Source: Bacillota bacterium (lineage in GTDB: Bacteria > Bacillota > Negativicutes > Sporomusales > CTSoil-080). From it: a DNA stretch of 64,000 nucleotides. The stretch spans positions 56,494 through 120,493 of the forward strand of contig JAGGAC010000009.1 of the NCBI GenBank assembly GCA_017889635.1. Reading direction: 5' to 3'. Numbering within the stretch: position 1 is the first letter of the stretch; every line of letters starts with the position of its first letter. Shown one piece after another: positions 1 to 7,851 of the stretch. The position numbers and the translations under genes were made by a program. A model generated the notes under the pieces. It was not told the DNA's origin, ran no database searches, and was given only the letters and a program-made list of their open reading frames with translations.

Positions 1-196
1 CCCGAACTTGTTCGTATTAACACTATCGAAAAAACTACACCGAATTAACACTTACCATGAAACTGCAAGAAATAAACTGCCTCGCCTTTATCAAGAACAA
101 CTGTCAGCCCTTTTTATCAGCTTTGCTTCCACAAAGAACCTCTTACTATATTAATATTAACTTTTGCAACCTCTCATCATTATTATATCGGGTATA

Positions 197-241
197 AAAT
201 TTTTAGCCATTCAAACTAATAGTTTGAATGGCTAAAAATTT
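197..241 (-). terminator. Perfect 21-bp hairpin terminator after amidase
   Basis: The arms 197-217 and 221-241 are perfectly complementary with a 3-nt loop, and the stem base is A/T only. It lies about 100 nt after the amidase stop and 20 nt after the small ORF that overlaps that stop, so it probably ends this minus-strand transcript. There is no separate U tract outside the stem. Nothing recognisable lies in 1-196. Confidence 0.65.
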
Positions 242-260
242 ATAATGACTGTTTAATAAT

Positions 261-344
261 TTATTCAGACCAATTGAAAGGTTCACTGGTATCCATGTGA
301 CCAGAAATTGTCTCTACTTTTTTACCAGAGAGGTTTCGCAGCAT
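261..344 (-). CDS. Possible 27-aa small protein coupled to amidase stop
   Basis: A short frame begins MLRNLSGKKV and ends with WSE. Its ATG overlaps the amidase stop codon as TAATG, the usual arrangement for translational coupling, and a strong hairpin follows 20 nt after its own stop. It has no separate Shine-Dalgarno sequence and I recognise no family. It could equally be chance open frame in the 3' untranslated region. Confidence 0.25.
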   Translation of the reverse strand: MLRNLSGKKVETISGHMDTSEPFNWSE

Positions 345-1423
345 TAGTTTCCGCCGCCTTGTTGCGCAGCCGAATTAAAAAAGCTGTCCAAACCATTAAC
401 AATCCCTTGCGCCAATTTCTGCTGAAACTGCGGCGTATTAAGCTGTTTTTCCTCATTAGGATTCGAAAGGAATCCTAATTCAATAAGCACCGCTGGCATC
501 AAAGTATGTTTAAGAACATAGAAATTAGCCGCATAAATACCACGATCATTTAATCCGTCTGCACTCACCAAACTATCCTGAATACTTTGCGCCAATAGTT
601 TATCATAGGATGATTTTAAATAATAATAGGTGCCGGTTCCACTAACTTTTGGATTTCCAAAATAGTTGGCATGAATATCGACAAACACATCAACCTTGTT
701 TTCGTTGCCAACAGCGACTCTAGCCCCAAGTTCTTCGGTAGCACTATCATCCGGAGCATATACATCGCGGTCATCGTTCCGGGTCAAATACACTTTTGCT
801 CCGGCTTGTTCAAGTAAGTCCTTCACCCTTAAAGCTACAGCTAGGGTTACTGTTTTTTCCTGAATATTATCCGGGCCAACAGCTCCAACATCACTGCCAC
901 CATGCCCAGGGTCAAGCGCAATTACCTTGCCTTTTAGGCCTGACGTAAAATTAAAAACAGCAGGAGGCGTCGGTTTATTAATATCGACTACCACCCGGAA
1001 TGGTTTATTAGTGTTGAGGTCTCCAGGCAGCGTAAGTATTTTATAGTCGCCGTCGTTAAGTGCAACCGGTAAGTCAATGGTTATTTTGCTGTTTTGTCCA
1101 TCACTTGAGGTAATGTTTATTTTGTCAGCTATTTTTGTGTCAAGATTTATCGAACTGGCTATTTTCTCTGGTACTGCTCCTATAATATTGACAACCAATT
1201 GCGGTAAGGGAGCAACATTGTTTTGAGCGGTTACTTGCACAGAATCTGACACATCGAAACTAAGTCTTATACTGCTTGTTCCTGTGACACCATCAGTATA
1301 GGTATCCCAGCGAACTTGCGTAATCTTAGCAACAGTCCTTGGAGAAACCGGTGCCGACGCAAAACCAAACGCCGGAGTTAGCAACAGTAACAAAATAAGC
1401 ACTAAACAGAATGCTCGCTGCAA
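344..1423 (-). CDS. N-acetylmuramoyl-L-alanine amidase, secreted (AMIN + Amidase_3)
   Basis: A zinc-dependent cell-wall hydrolase that cleaves the amide bond between MurNAc and the stem peptide. With the chosen start it is 359 aa: a signal peptide (KLQRAF then a run of Leu, ending near FASA), an AMIN-like beta domain at about residues 35-150, and an Amidase_3 domain from about 165 to the end. The zinc and catalytic residues are visible: His in DPGHGGSDVG (about 174), Glu in IQEKT (about 189), His in DIHANYFG (about 251) and Glu in LIELGFLSN (about 315). The TTG at 1423 is preferred because GGAGG sits 7 nt upstream; the next TTG upstream (1444) would place that GGAGG inside the gene. AMIN domains usually target the enzyme to the envelope, which fits a diderm Firmicute. 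Confidence 0.9.
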   Translation of the reverse strand: MQRAFCLVLILLLLLTPAFGFASAPVSPRTVAKITQVRWDTYTDGVTGTSSIRLSFDVSDSVQVTAQNNVAPLPQLVVNIIGAVPEKIASSINLDTKIADKINITSSDGQNSKITIDLPVALNDGDYKILTLPGDLNTNKPFRVVVDINKPTPPAVFNFTSGLKGKVIALDPGHGGSDVGAVGPDNIQEKTVTLAVALRVKDLLEQAGAKVYLTRNDDRDVYAPDDSATEELGARVAVGNENKVDVFVDIHANYFGNPKVSGTGTYYYLKSSYDKLLAQSIQDSLVSADGLNDRGIYAANFYVLKHTLMPAVLIELGFLSNPNEEKQLNTPQFQQKLAQGIVNGLDSFFNSAAQQGGGN

Positions 1424-1517
1424 CTTAACACCTCCGTTCCACAAAACAATAATATAAGTAGCGTTATAATTCGCTGGTTACATCAAAAATCCTGTAGAAT
1501 TATCTGCCAAAACCCTC

Positions 1518-1555
1518 TAAGCCCCTCACTGTCACTAAAACAGTCAAGGGGCTTA
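1518..1555 (-). terminator. Hairpin terminator
   Basis: An imperfect stem of about 15 bp (TAAGCCCCT pairing with AGGGGCTTA, plus ACTGT/ACAGT) around a short loop. It follows the ferritin-like gene and the small ORF and probably ends their minus-strand transcript. Confidence 0.5.
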
Positions 1556-1587
1556 GCAACTTAAACATCATTGATAAGGCTGAGTAT

Positions 1588-1752
1588 TTAATAACCGTTT
1601 TCCGTCTTTGATAATACCGTAGTTTTCACGGTTGCTGCGTCTACACCGTTCCAATCCTCTGTATCAAGTGACCGCAAAACAATAATTTTACCTTTTGAAT
1701 ACTTGACACGATTGCCCCGCACTCTACATGTTAAATCTACGATAACAAACAT
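1588..1752 (-). CDS. Hypothetical 54-aa protein
   Basis: A short open frame starting MFVIVDLTCRVRG and ending KTENGY, 9 nt after the stop of the ferritin-like gene and before a terminator hairpin. Residue composition looks protein-like (alternating beta-type pattern, then DWNGVDAATVK), but no strong Shine-Dalgarno precedes the ATG and I recognise no family. If real it would be co-transcribed with the ferritin-like protein. Confidence 0.4.
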   Translation of the reverse strand: MFVIVDLTCRVRGNRVKYSKGKIIVLRSLDTEDWNGVDAATVKTTVLSKTENGY

Positions 1753-1761
1753 AGCTGGTTT

Positions 1762-2349
1762 TTAATCGTCTTGGTCTGAGCTTCCTGTAATTTTTCTGAA
1801 CAATTCCGGACAATAATGAGATGCCGCCTGGGTAAACAGCTTCAAATGATATTCTTCGTCCTTGATGATACGCTCCAGTAATCCCTTAATATGAATATCC
1901 TCAATCAGAAAATGATGCTTCCGATATTGTTTTATTGCTTGTTTTTCTGCAACAATATCAGCTGCTAACATGTCGTAAATATCTGTTCCATAGAATACAT
2001 ACGATGCATCCCAAAAGGTTGGGGAATTATTTGTAAGAGTTCGGTACTTAGGGTCAACTCCTAAAAGAAGAATACTCTCAGCCAGCAATTCAAGATGGTG
2101 CATTTCTATAATACCAATACATTCTTCTAATTCAGCCAGATCTTTATATTTATCATCAAACATAAAGTGGTGATGCATGTACTGGTTGATTGCTGTCAGT
2201 TCGCTTGCATTTCCTGCGTAATCTTCAAGGAGCAAAGTAGCATAAAATAAATTTTGCTGGCAAACACTTGGTTTAGGATAAGCATCAGGAAGGGCGCACC
2301 AGCTTTTTGTTCGTTTCTCAACATTAGGTTCCTCGTTTTTCTTTGTCAT
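1762..2349 (-). CDS. Ferritin-like di-iron protein
   Basis: A 195-aa four-helix protein with spaced metal-ligand motifs typical of the ferritin/rubrerythrin/Mn-catalase superfamily: Glu50 in ASELTAI, E82-MH-H85, Glu135 in VAEKQAI and an ExxH at about 165-168 (DEEYH). It has no rubredoxin tail, so it is not a classical rubrerythrin. Ferritin-like proteins of this size in anaerobes are linked to oxidative-stress defence, iron handling or spore coats; which applies here is unknown. The start is supported by AGGGGG 7 nt upstream of the ATG. The N-terminal 30 residues are polar and hold two Cys. Confidence 0.75.
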   Translation of the reverse strand: MTKKNEEPNVEKRTKSWCALPDAYPKPSVCQQNLFYATLLLEDYAGNASELTAINQYMHHHFMFDDKYKDLAELEECIGIIEMHHLELLAESILLLGVDPKYRTLTNNSPTFWDASYVFYGTDIYDMLAADIVAEKQAIKQYRKHHFLIEDIHIKGLLERIIKDEEYHLKLFTQAASHYCPELFRKITGSSDQDD

Positions 2350-2455
2350 TTCAGAACCCCCTGAATTTTATTCTCTAGCATTTTATTACCTTTATTTATT
2401 CCTTATTACAGCCCACTAGAAAAACATGCTTCAGCCTATGATCAGCGAATCACGG

Positions 2456-2470
2456 CTGTCACGGGGACAG
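2456..2470. repeat. REP-like hairpin, copy 1 (TGTC-ACGGG-GACA core)
   Basis: CTGTC-ACGGG-GACAG forms a small hairpin. The same core with a compensated closing pair recurs at 5296-5310, and a related GGGGACGGTTCT string occurs near 9907. Dispersed intergenic elements of this kind are often mobilised by RAYT-type transposases; none is in the window. Confidence 0.45.
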
Positions 2471-2530
2471 CAGCCTGGCGAAAACGCTTGATTTTTCAGC
2501 CCCAATATCTTAAAAATCCTGTTTTAACTC

Positions 2531-2576
2531 AAATGCGGCAATCAAGTAGTCTGTATCCTACTTGATTGCCGCATTT
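2531..2576. terminator. Perfect 19-bp hairpin
   Basis: The arms 2531-2549 and 2558-2576 are perfectly complementary (core GCGGCAATCAAGTAG) with an 8-nt loop, in the gap between two minus-strand genes. It most likely ends transcription of the TIGR04076 operon. A second, 13-bp hairpin lies at 2676-2716. Confidence 0.55.
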
Positions 2577-2675
2577 AATTGCTTGGTTCCCATAATGATA
2601 AAACTCGTTTAGTAATACGTCCATTAATTTAAGGACACTAGACATTAGGGGAGTTCCTTTTTGTCAACTTTTTTG

Positions 2676-2716
2676 CGTCAAATCGAGCAAGATCCAGTCA
2701 CTCGCTCGATTTGACG
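2676..2716 (-). terminator. 13-bp hairpin downstream of TIGR04076 gene
   Basis: CGTCAAATCGAGC and GCTCGATTTGACG pair around a 15-nt loop, starting 33 nt after the stop of the minus-strand gene. The following bases are not U-rich, so it may be a processing or weak termination structure. Confidence 0.4.
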
Positions 2717-2748
2717 GATAGATTTACTCCAACAATACCTGCATATAG

Positions 2749-3090
2749 TCATTCCTCCACATCAATCCGCTCGATTTTGAAGATGACCGAGCGGGTACCA
2801 TCGTTGCAGCAGGCAATCATCATTTTCTCATCGTTTGTCCAGCCCTTCATGATAGAGCCACCCTGCAAGGCGGCGTAGACATACCGGCTGACGCAGTCCC
2901 AGGCCTCGGAGCAAAATTTTCCGTCTAGCATGTGCCAAAAATCATCCCGTTCTCCGTTCCGCTCCAGAATGAACTCCTGCCCGACCTTAAAGCAGGGACA
3001 CGGTCCAGACTTAGGATCGGCAAGATATTTTTCCTGCATTTCTGGGAAGCATTTTGTCTCTAGTACGGTAATTTTACATTTGTGTTGCAT
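2749..3090 (-). CDS. TIGR04076 family small protein
   Basis: A 113-aa cytoplasmic protein with a Cys-rich profile (CKITVLETKC, GPCPCFKVGQEF, two adjacent Cys in IACCNDGTR), matching my memory of the TIGR04076 family of small proteins of unknown function common in anaerobes. The ATG at 3090 is chosen because GGAGG lies 7 nt upstream; a further 15 upstream codons are open but lack a ribosome site. It is the last gene of a three-gene set with a nitroreductase and an iron-sulfur flavoprotein, which suggests a redox role, but the molecular function is unknown. Confidence 0.7.
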   Translation of the reverse strand: MQHKCKITVLETKCFPEMQEKYLADPKSGPCPCFKVGQEFILERNGERDDFWHMLDGKFCSEAWDCVSRYVYAALQGGSIMKGWTNDEKMMIACCNDGTRSVIFKIERIDVEE

Positions 3091-3166
3091 TTTTATTCCT
3101 CCATTTGCAAATAGAAATCGATATGGCGCTTCCATATACGAAATTCCCGTTGCTTTAAGCTGTGAC

Positions 3167-3691
3167 TTATTTCAAATAGTAAAAATAATCTGATTTTCTA
3201 GGCAAAACAGATATTGCAGGTCCATCGGAATAGCCAATGACACAATGCCCAATTCCTTCATAATCTCCTTTGATCCCCAACTGTTTCAGAATTTCTTTTC
3301 CTTCGTCCCGCTCAAATGTCTCTTTTGCCCGATGAATCCAACAGCCTCCAAGCCCCAAAGAATGAGCAGCCAGCATAATGTTTCCCATGACAAGACTGCC
3401 ATCATATACACGGGTCGGACAGTTCTTATCCGCAAGCACAATCAGTACGACGGGTGCCCCATAAAACGGATCAGAGCCAACGGCCCCCATGATTTCTGCA
3501 TTTACCTCTGACAGACGGTTGCGAATTTCCTGATTCGTTACCGCAATAATAATGGGAGACTGCCTCCCCATGCCTGTCGCGGCATAAGTACCAGCTTTTA
3601 CAATCTGCTCAATTATTTCCGGTGATACCATATCGGGTTTGTATTTTCTTGTACTCCGTCTGGTAACCATCGCATTTATCACATCATTCAT
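3167..3691 (-). CDS. Nitroreductase family protein
   Basis: A 174-aa FMN-dependent oxidoreductase of the nitroreductase fold. The N-terminal RRSTRKYKPDMV is the usual FMN-phosphate-binding RRSxRxF-type motif; GMGRQSPIIIAV and the C-terminal GIGHCVIGYSDG fit the family. Members reduce nitro groups, quinones or flavins with NAD(P)H, and the natural substrate is rarely known. The start is supported by GGAGAG 8 nt upstream. The iron-sulfur flavoprotein lies upstream and the TIGR04076 protein downstream on the same strand. Confidence 0.85.
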   Translation of the reverse strand: MNDVINAMVTRRSTRKYKPDMVSPEIIEQIVKAGTYAATGMGRQSPIIIAVTNQEIRNRLSEVNAEIMGAVGSDPFYGAPVVLIVLADKNCPTRVYDGSLVMGNIMLAAHSLGLGGCWIHRAKETFERDEGKEILKQLGIKGDYEGIGHCVIGYSDGPAISVLPRKSDYFYYLK

Positions 3692-3792
3692 TTTTCAATC
3701 TCTCCAATCTTTTCACCGCATGACATCTGTGTCCATCAATGTACCACCATTAACATTGAACGGTTGGCAACATCGAAACTTATACTGCATGC

Positions 3793-4329
3793 TTATACCA
3801 TCTTCCCGAGCTGGTATGCTTGTTCGGGATAATCAGTCTTTTCAATATCCTCCCGCGTACGACAGCTTTTTGCGAGCACTTTGCCGCAATCCTGCCACCG
3901 GAGATATTGGAGTGCCTCAGTGTAATTACCGACAATACCGTGCATAGCCCAATCCCGATTATTGGTACCAGACACAAGCAGCACGGCCTTTTTATCTGTT
4001 CCGCGCAGCAAATTGTTAATGCCATAGAAACGGTCAATCACCGCTTTGATTTGGGAAGAAGGCCCATAAAAATATAGCGGCGTCACAAAAGCAATCATAT
4101 CGGCCTCTCTGAGTTGGGGGAACAGTTTTGTCATGCTGTCCTGAAAAACACATGGATTTTCTCCACATTTGCACTTATCACAGGCAATACAGGGATGAAC
4201 TTTCTCAAAGGCAGCATCAAAACGATATATCTCATGCCCGGCTTCCTTGGCACCATCAATAAAACTATCAGCAAGTAAAGAAGAAGTTCCGACTTTATGT
4301 GGACTGCCCGTCAAAACAACGATTTTCAT
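3793..4329 (-). CDS. NADPH-dependent FMN reductase-like iron-sulfur flavoprotein
   Basis: A 178-aa flavodoxin-fold protein. MKIVVLTGSPHKVGTSS is the FMN-phosphate loop, and CIACDKCKCGENPC (about residues 47-60) is the compact Cys cluster found in the 4Fe-4S flavoproteins of methanogens and clostridia; TPLYFYGPSSQIKAVIDR is the second flavin-binding stretch. It probably moves electrons between ferredoxin and a small acceptor. It heads the operon with the nitroreductase and faces a divergent Crp/Fnr-type gene across 119 nt, so that regulator is a plausible controller. Confidence 0.82.
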   Translation of the reverse strand: MKIVVLTGSPHKVGTSSLLADSFIDGAKEAGHEIYRFDAAFEKVHPCIACDKCKCGENPCVFQDSMTKLFPQLREADMIAFVTPLYFYGPSSQIKAVIDRFYGINNLLRGTDKKAVLLVSGTNNRDWAMHGIVGNYTEALQYLRWQDCGKVLAKSCRTREDIEKTDYPEQAYQLGKMV

Positions 4330-4373
4330 TTTTACTCTCCTTTCGATGTATCAGGATATTATCGGCATATCCT

Positions 4374-4402
4374 TTGTTCTCTTTATGAAACTCTGATAAA
4401 AT
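4374..4402 (+). promoter_or_regulatory. Possible sigma-70-type promoter for the Crp/Fnr gene
   Basis: TTGTTC and TAAAAT are separated by 17 nt in the divergent intergenic region, 46 nt before the start of the regulator. The -10 is good and the -35 only partly fits. Confidence 0.35.
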
Positions 4403-4448
4403 AATTAAATAGGTTGTTAATGTTTATGCGTTAAGGGAGCGCAATTTC

Positions 4449-5120
4449 ATGCTTATACCAAGCTATTTTTTCACCAATGACTTCAAACAGTTTTATGAAT
4501 ATTTTTTATCTCAACCGCATATTAAGAAGTCTTTCAAAAAAGGCGACTATTTATGGGAACCGAATAAACCGTTCGAAAAAATCCATTACATTATTTCTGG
4601 CGTTGCTCAAAACTATCTGGAGCATGAAAACGGCCATAGGAAAATTCTTTCTTTCCACGGAAGCGGAACGGTTTTTCCCGGCTACCATGAGCAGGATTAT
4701 AAAATTGAAAGCGCCCTCATTACCGTCGCACTGTCTGACATGGAAGTACTGGAGTTTACCAAAGTGGAGTTTCGCCGCATGTTCCAGCAAAACCAACAGC
4801 TAAGTGCGCAAGATATTGATTGGTTTTCCAAAGATGTAAATCTATTGCTCTACGAAACGGCACATCAGGAGTACAATAACTCGTTTATTAAGTTGTGTAA
4901 TTTACTATATCTGCTTTTAGTGAACGAGACCGGAAAACAGAATCACTTCAATTGTATGACGCAAGACGATATTGCAGATATTCTCGGAATCAGCCGAGTT
5001 AATCTTACAAGAGGGCTTACTCGCCTTCGAAAGGAAAACATCATTATAACAAAACGAAAACAAATTCAAGTCATTGATCCATCAGCACTGGAAAAGTATT
5101 GCTCATTAGAAACACTTTAA
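4449..5120 (+). CDS. Crp/Fnr family transcriptional regulator
   Basis: A 223-aa regulator with an N-terminal cyclic-nucleotide-binding-like beta-barrel (FKKGDYLWEPNKPFEKIHYI) and a C-terminal winged helix-turn-helix (TQDDIADILGISRVNLTRGL at about 172-191). It lacks the N-terminal Cys cluster of FNR, so it does not obviously carry an oxygen-sensing 4Fe-4S centre; Crp/Fnr members of this type in Firmicutes often bind small organic ligands. The ATG follows a GGGAG ribosome site. Divergent orientation to the flavoprotein-nitroreductase operon suggests control of those genes. Confidence 0.85.
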   Translation: MLIPSYFFTNDFKQFYEYFLSQPHIKKSFKKGDYLWEPNKPFEKIHYIISGVAQNYLEHENGHRKILSFHGSGTVFPGYHEQDYKIESALITVALSDMEVLEFTKVEFRRMFQQNQQLSAQDIDWFSKDVNLLLYETAHQEYNNSFIKLCNLLYLLLVNETGKQNHFNCMTQDDIADILGISRVNLTRGLTRLRKENIIITKRKQIQVIDPSALEKYCSLETL

Positions 5121-5295
5121 TGGATAGATGGATAATAAATGGGGTAGTTTCTTAAGCCCCACATTTCAACCTACATATTGTATTCTACAAAAACTGTTAG
5201 GTTTTATCTGCTAAAAATGATGCAAACACATCTGCTTTCGCAAAAAATTCATCCAGATCAACGAACATACACTTTTTTTGACGGCTCATAGGCCA

Positions 5296-5310
5296 GTGTC
5301 ACGGGGACAC
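5296..5310. repeat. REP-like hairpin, copy 2
   Basis: GTGTC-ACGGG-GACAC followed by GGTTCCG. Compared with copy 1 at 2456 the outer pair is C-G there and G-C here, so the hairpin is kept although the bases changed. Confidence 0.45.
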
Positions 5311-5431
5311 GGTTCCGCTGACGCACTAGCACCACGCCCAGCGCTTGATCCCTGTAGAAGCGCCACAAGACCCTAGACCAAAACTTGCCCCATCGAACGC
5401 TTAGCACAAACTTAGTTCGAGTGTAATAGCT

Positions 5432-5466
5432 AATAAGACTCCGCCCTAAGAGGACGGAGTCTTATT
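5432..5466 (-). terminator. Hairpin terminator of the ptb-buk operon
   Basis: AATAAGACTCCG and CGGAGTCTTATT form a 12-bp stem, 20 nt after the stop of the last minus-strand gene of the operon. Confidence 0.6.
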
Positions 5467-5486
5467 GGTATTACATCAATAGGATT

Positions 5487-6422
5487 TTACTTTTCAGGTA
5501 CAATTGCTGTAATAAGTTCTTTATATTCGGCCATACGTTTCTTAAACGTCTCAGTCTTCATACCATCAATAGCGGCTTTAGTGTTTCTGCCGATATCATC
5601 GGCATGAATCATCTGGCCTTCCATAGTATCATGGGCATGCGCTAACTGTTCCTCATCAAACTTAAATTTAACCGTGTTGTTCTCAACAACAACATCGCCC
5701 ACAATACCGCAAAGACAACAAATAGCGTTCTTATTTTCATTTGTAATATAAAAGTTTCTGCTATGGCAGTGAGGACACACGCCGTCATCACCCTTGTACT
5801 CAGCATGCGCTATATCTGCTGCCGCCTTTGCAATATTTACCCCAACCTCATGGGCTCTTTGAATTTTTTTATCATCCATCATAATTCCCAGTGACCAGCT
5901 AAACACCTCATTGTTTACGATTTTCCACATCGGTGTTAACGCATGAATACCAAAGCTAAGCTGCACATCAGTTGTCCATTCAGAACCACCAATGGCCATA
6001 TATGACACTACCTTTTCCTGTAAAAATCTTTGGTCGATAGGTTTTCCCTTACCTTGTTTCGCAAGATTATCTCCGATAACCTGGTGTCCTTTGCTCATTC
6101 TTGGCCCAAAACGATCCATAAGAGTTCTAAATATCCCTGCAGGACCTTTTTCAAAGATAGGAATCGAAAACACAATCCCGTCAGCATCATACATCCTATC
6201 TAATAACCAATTAAAGTCGTCTTTACAAACACACATGTTTCCTTTGCCGCTAAGGATAGATTGTACGCACGCCGTACAGCCATTACAATGCTTAATATCT
6301 AAGTCTAACAACCTGATAAATTCAATATCTGCGCCTTGCTCTTTCGCTCCTTTAAGAGCCTCCTTACACATACAGTCATTTCTACCATTCTTAGTGCCGC
6401 CCGAAATTCCTAATATCTTCAT
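5487..6422 (-). CDS. Flavodoxin-fold iron-sulfur flavoprotein with C-terminal zinc ribbon
   Basis: A 311-aa protein. Residues 1-200 are an NADPH-dependent FMN reductase-like fold: MKILGISGGTKNGRND is the flavin phosphate loop and CNGCTACVQ plus MCVCKDD supply a Cys cluster. Around 218-240, CPHCHSRNF followed by ICCLCG looks like a zinc-ribbon or rubredoxin-like insert, and the last about 60 residues are helical. This is larger than the usual 180-aa family member. It is the last gene of the operon with phosphate butyryltransferase, butyrate kinase and the LVIVD protein, so it may exchange electrons in that acyl-CoA pathway; this role is inference. Confidence 0.75.
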   Translation of the reverse strand: MKILGISGGTKNGRNDCMCKEALKGAKEQGADIEFIRLLDLDIKHCNGCTACVQSILSGKGNMCVCKDDFNWLLDRMYDADGIVFSIPIFEKGPAGIFRTLMDRFGPRMSKGHQVIGDNLAKQGKGKPIDQRFLQEKVVSYMAIGGSEWTTDVQLSFGIHALTPMWKIVNNEVFSWSLGIMMDDKKIQRAHEVGVNIAKAAADIAHAEYKGDDGVCPHCHSRNFYITNENKNAICCLCGIVGDVVVENNTVKFKFDEEQLAHAHDTMEGQMIHADDIGRNTKAAIDGMKTETFKKRMAEYKELITAIVPEK

Positions 6423-6478
6423 AATTCACACCATTCCTTTACTTTTTAAATTGTTTTAAGCTTAATTTTTGAGATTCA

Positions 6479-7828
6479 TCATACTGTGCAACGCACAATA
6501 TAAAGTCCACCCATAAAGGTATCAAAATAGATGTATCCTCTGTCATCAACTAGAACGTCTTCAGTAATTGAAACCTTTGCCCCAGGAACCAAATTCTTTT
6601 CTTCATTATCAAACCAGTTATCTTCAGGATCAGGAGGCATAAAATATGCTATTTCCTTAGGTACAAACGGATCACTTACATCATAAATTCTAAGACCTGC
6701 ATTAAAATAGCAGCAATATACTCTATCATCTACTTTTTTATATACCGATTGGTTGAACGCATCAAAAATATTATGAGGACCAAAGGGAATACGAACTCCA
6801 TCAACGATGTTAAAGTTCTTCCCGTGCGTATAGCCTTCCGGAACTTCCGGATAAGGAAATACCGAGATCAAGCTAGGATTCTTTATATCGGTTATTTCTA
6901 CTATTCCAATAATATTCGTCGGCTGTGTTGTGAGTTTTTTCCAATGGCCTTCTGAAATATCATTAGCAAAATACCGGGAACGCTCCCCCTCGGTAGTAAC
7001 TACTACATACGGCCGGTCTCCCAACGGCAGAACAGAATGAATAGGCGCTCCTGCCGCGCCTCCGCCAAAGGGTGGGTTTAATGGCAGACAATTTAGCATT
7101 TTAGGATTTGCCTTATCCTTAACATCCAGCATAATAAATCCCTTATTGGCATAGGCCATGTAGACAATGTCATCTTTTACAATACATGCATGCAAGAACG
7201 GTGCTGAAAGAGCCTCATTCGAGCCATACCGAAATGCTTCTTTGGCTATCTTATTGCCTATGTATTGTTCGTCAGCCCACCATCTTCCCACTTCTACCGG
7301 CTTTGTAGGATCTTTGATATCTAAAATCCTTAGGATAAACCCATTAAACCCTTCGGCGTTTCCTGTTACATACACATATCTGCCACCATTGTAGCAGAAT
7401 CTGTGGACACCAGCACCACCCTTACATTCAAATTGTGATAAAAACTTCGGATTTTCCGGATCAGACCTAATATCCCAAAGCATAACACCGGCAAAGGCTT
7501 TTTCGGTTCCTTGAATACCATGCAGTTCCTTCATCAAAGGTCCGTGAGCAGTTACCATTATTCCATCAGCAATTTGAATTTTAGGTGTTCCTGCTCCATC
7601 AGTCATCCCATCTAACCAAGGACCTTCCATCCATTTAACGTTTCTTGGTTTTTCAGGATTTGTAACATCAATAATGTTCCAACCATTGTGACGGAAGCTT
7701 CCTGTATAAATGTAATATCTTCCATCATCTGTTTTATGCATTGCCATTTGAAATCCGGGCTTTTTATTCATATCATTATAGCCTACGAATGCAATATTCT
7801 TAGCTAAGCTTTCTTTTCTTCTGCTCAT
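6479..7828 (-). CDS. LVIVD-repeat beta-propeller protein
   Basis: A 449-aa protein built of repeats whose cores read WNIIDVTNPEKP, LRILDIKDPTKP, GFIMLDVKDKANP, IVEITDIKNPS and LRIYDVSDPFVP, the signature of LVIVD-type propellers. No signal peptide is visible, which is unusual because many LVIVD proteins are exported. It carries several conserved His (GAGVHRFCYN, FLHACIV, APIHSV, YTHGKNF, FGPHNIF), reminiscent of the metal-binding His of carotenoid-oxygenase- or selenium-binding-type propellers, but I cannot assign catalysis. It sits 23 nt downstream of buk and 56 nt upstream of the flavoprotein, with GGAG before the ATG. Confidence 0.75.
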   Translation of the reverse strand: MSRRKESLAKNIAFVGYNDMNKKPGFQMAMHKTDDGRYYIYTGSFRHNGWNIIDVTNPEKPRNVKWMEGPWLDGMTDGAGTPKIQIADGIMVTAHGPLMKELHGIQGTEKAFAGVMLWDIRSDPENPKFLSQFECKGGAGVHRFCYNGGRYVYVTGNAEGFNGFILRILDIKDPTKPVEVGRWWADEQYIGNKIAKEAFRYGSNEALSAPFLHACIVKDDIVYMAYANKGFIMLDVKDKANPKMLNCLPLNPPFGGGAAGAPIHSVLPLGDRPYVVVTTEGERSRYFANDISEGHWKKLTTQPTNIIGIVEITDIKNPSLISVFPYPEVPEGYTHGKNFNIVDGVRIPFGPHNIFDAFNQSVYKKVDDRVYCCYFNAGLRIYDVSDPFVPKEIAYFMPPDPEDNWFDNEEKNLVPGAKVSITEDVLVDDRGYIYFDTFMGGLYIVRCTV

Positions 7829-7851
7829 TTTATATGCTCCTTTGTTCTGTC

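Larger units (their letters stand above)
5121..5486. other. Intergenic region with REP-like element and terminator
   Basis: 366 nt without a gene. It holds the REP-like hairpin at 5296-5310 and the hairpin at 5432-5466; I see no other coding signal. Confidence 0.5.

Noticed and set aside
5992..6459. 155-aa plus-strand ORF
   Set aside because: Antisense of the flavoprotein gene with no coding signature.
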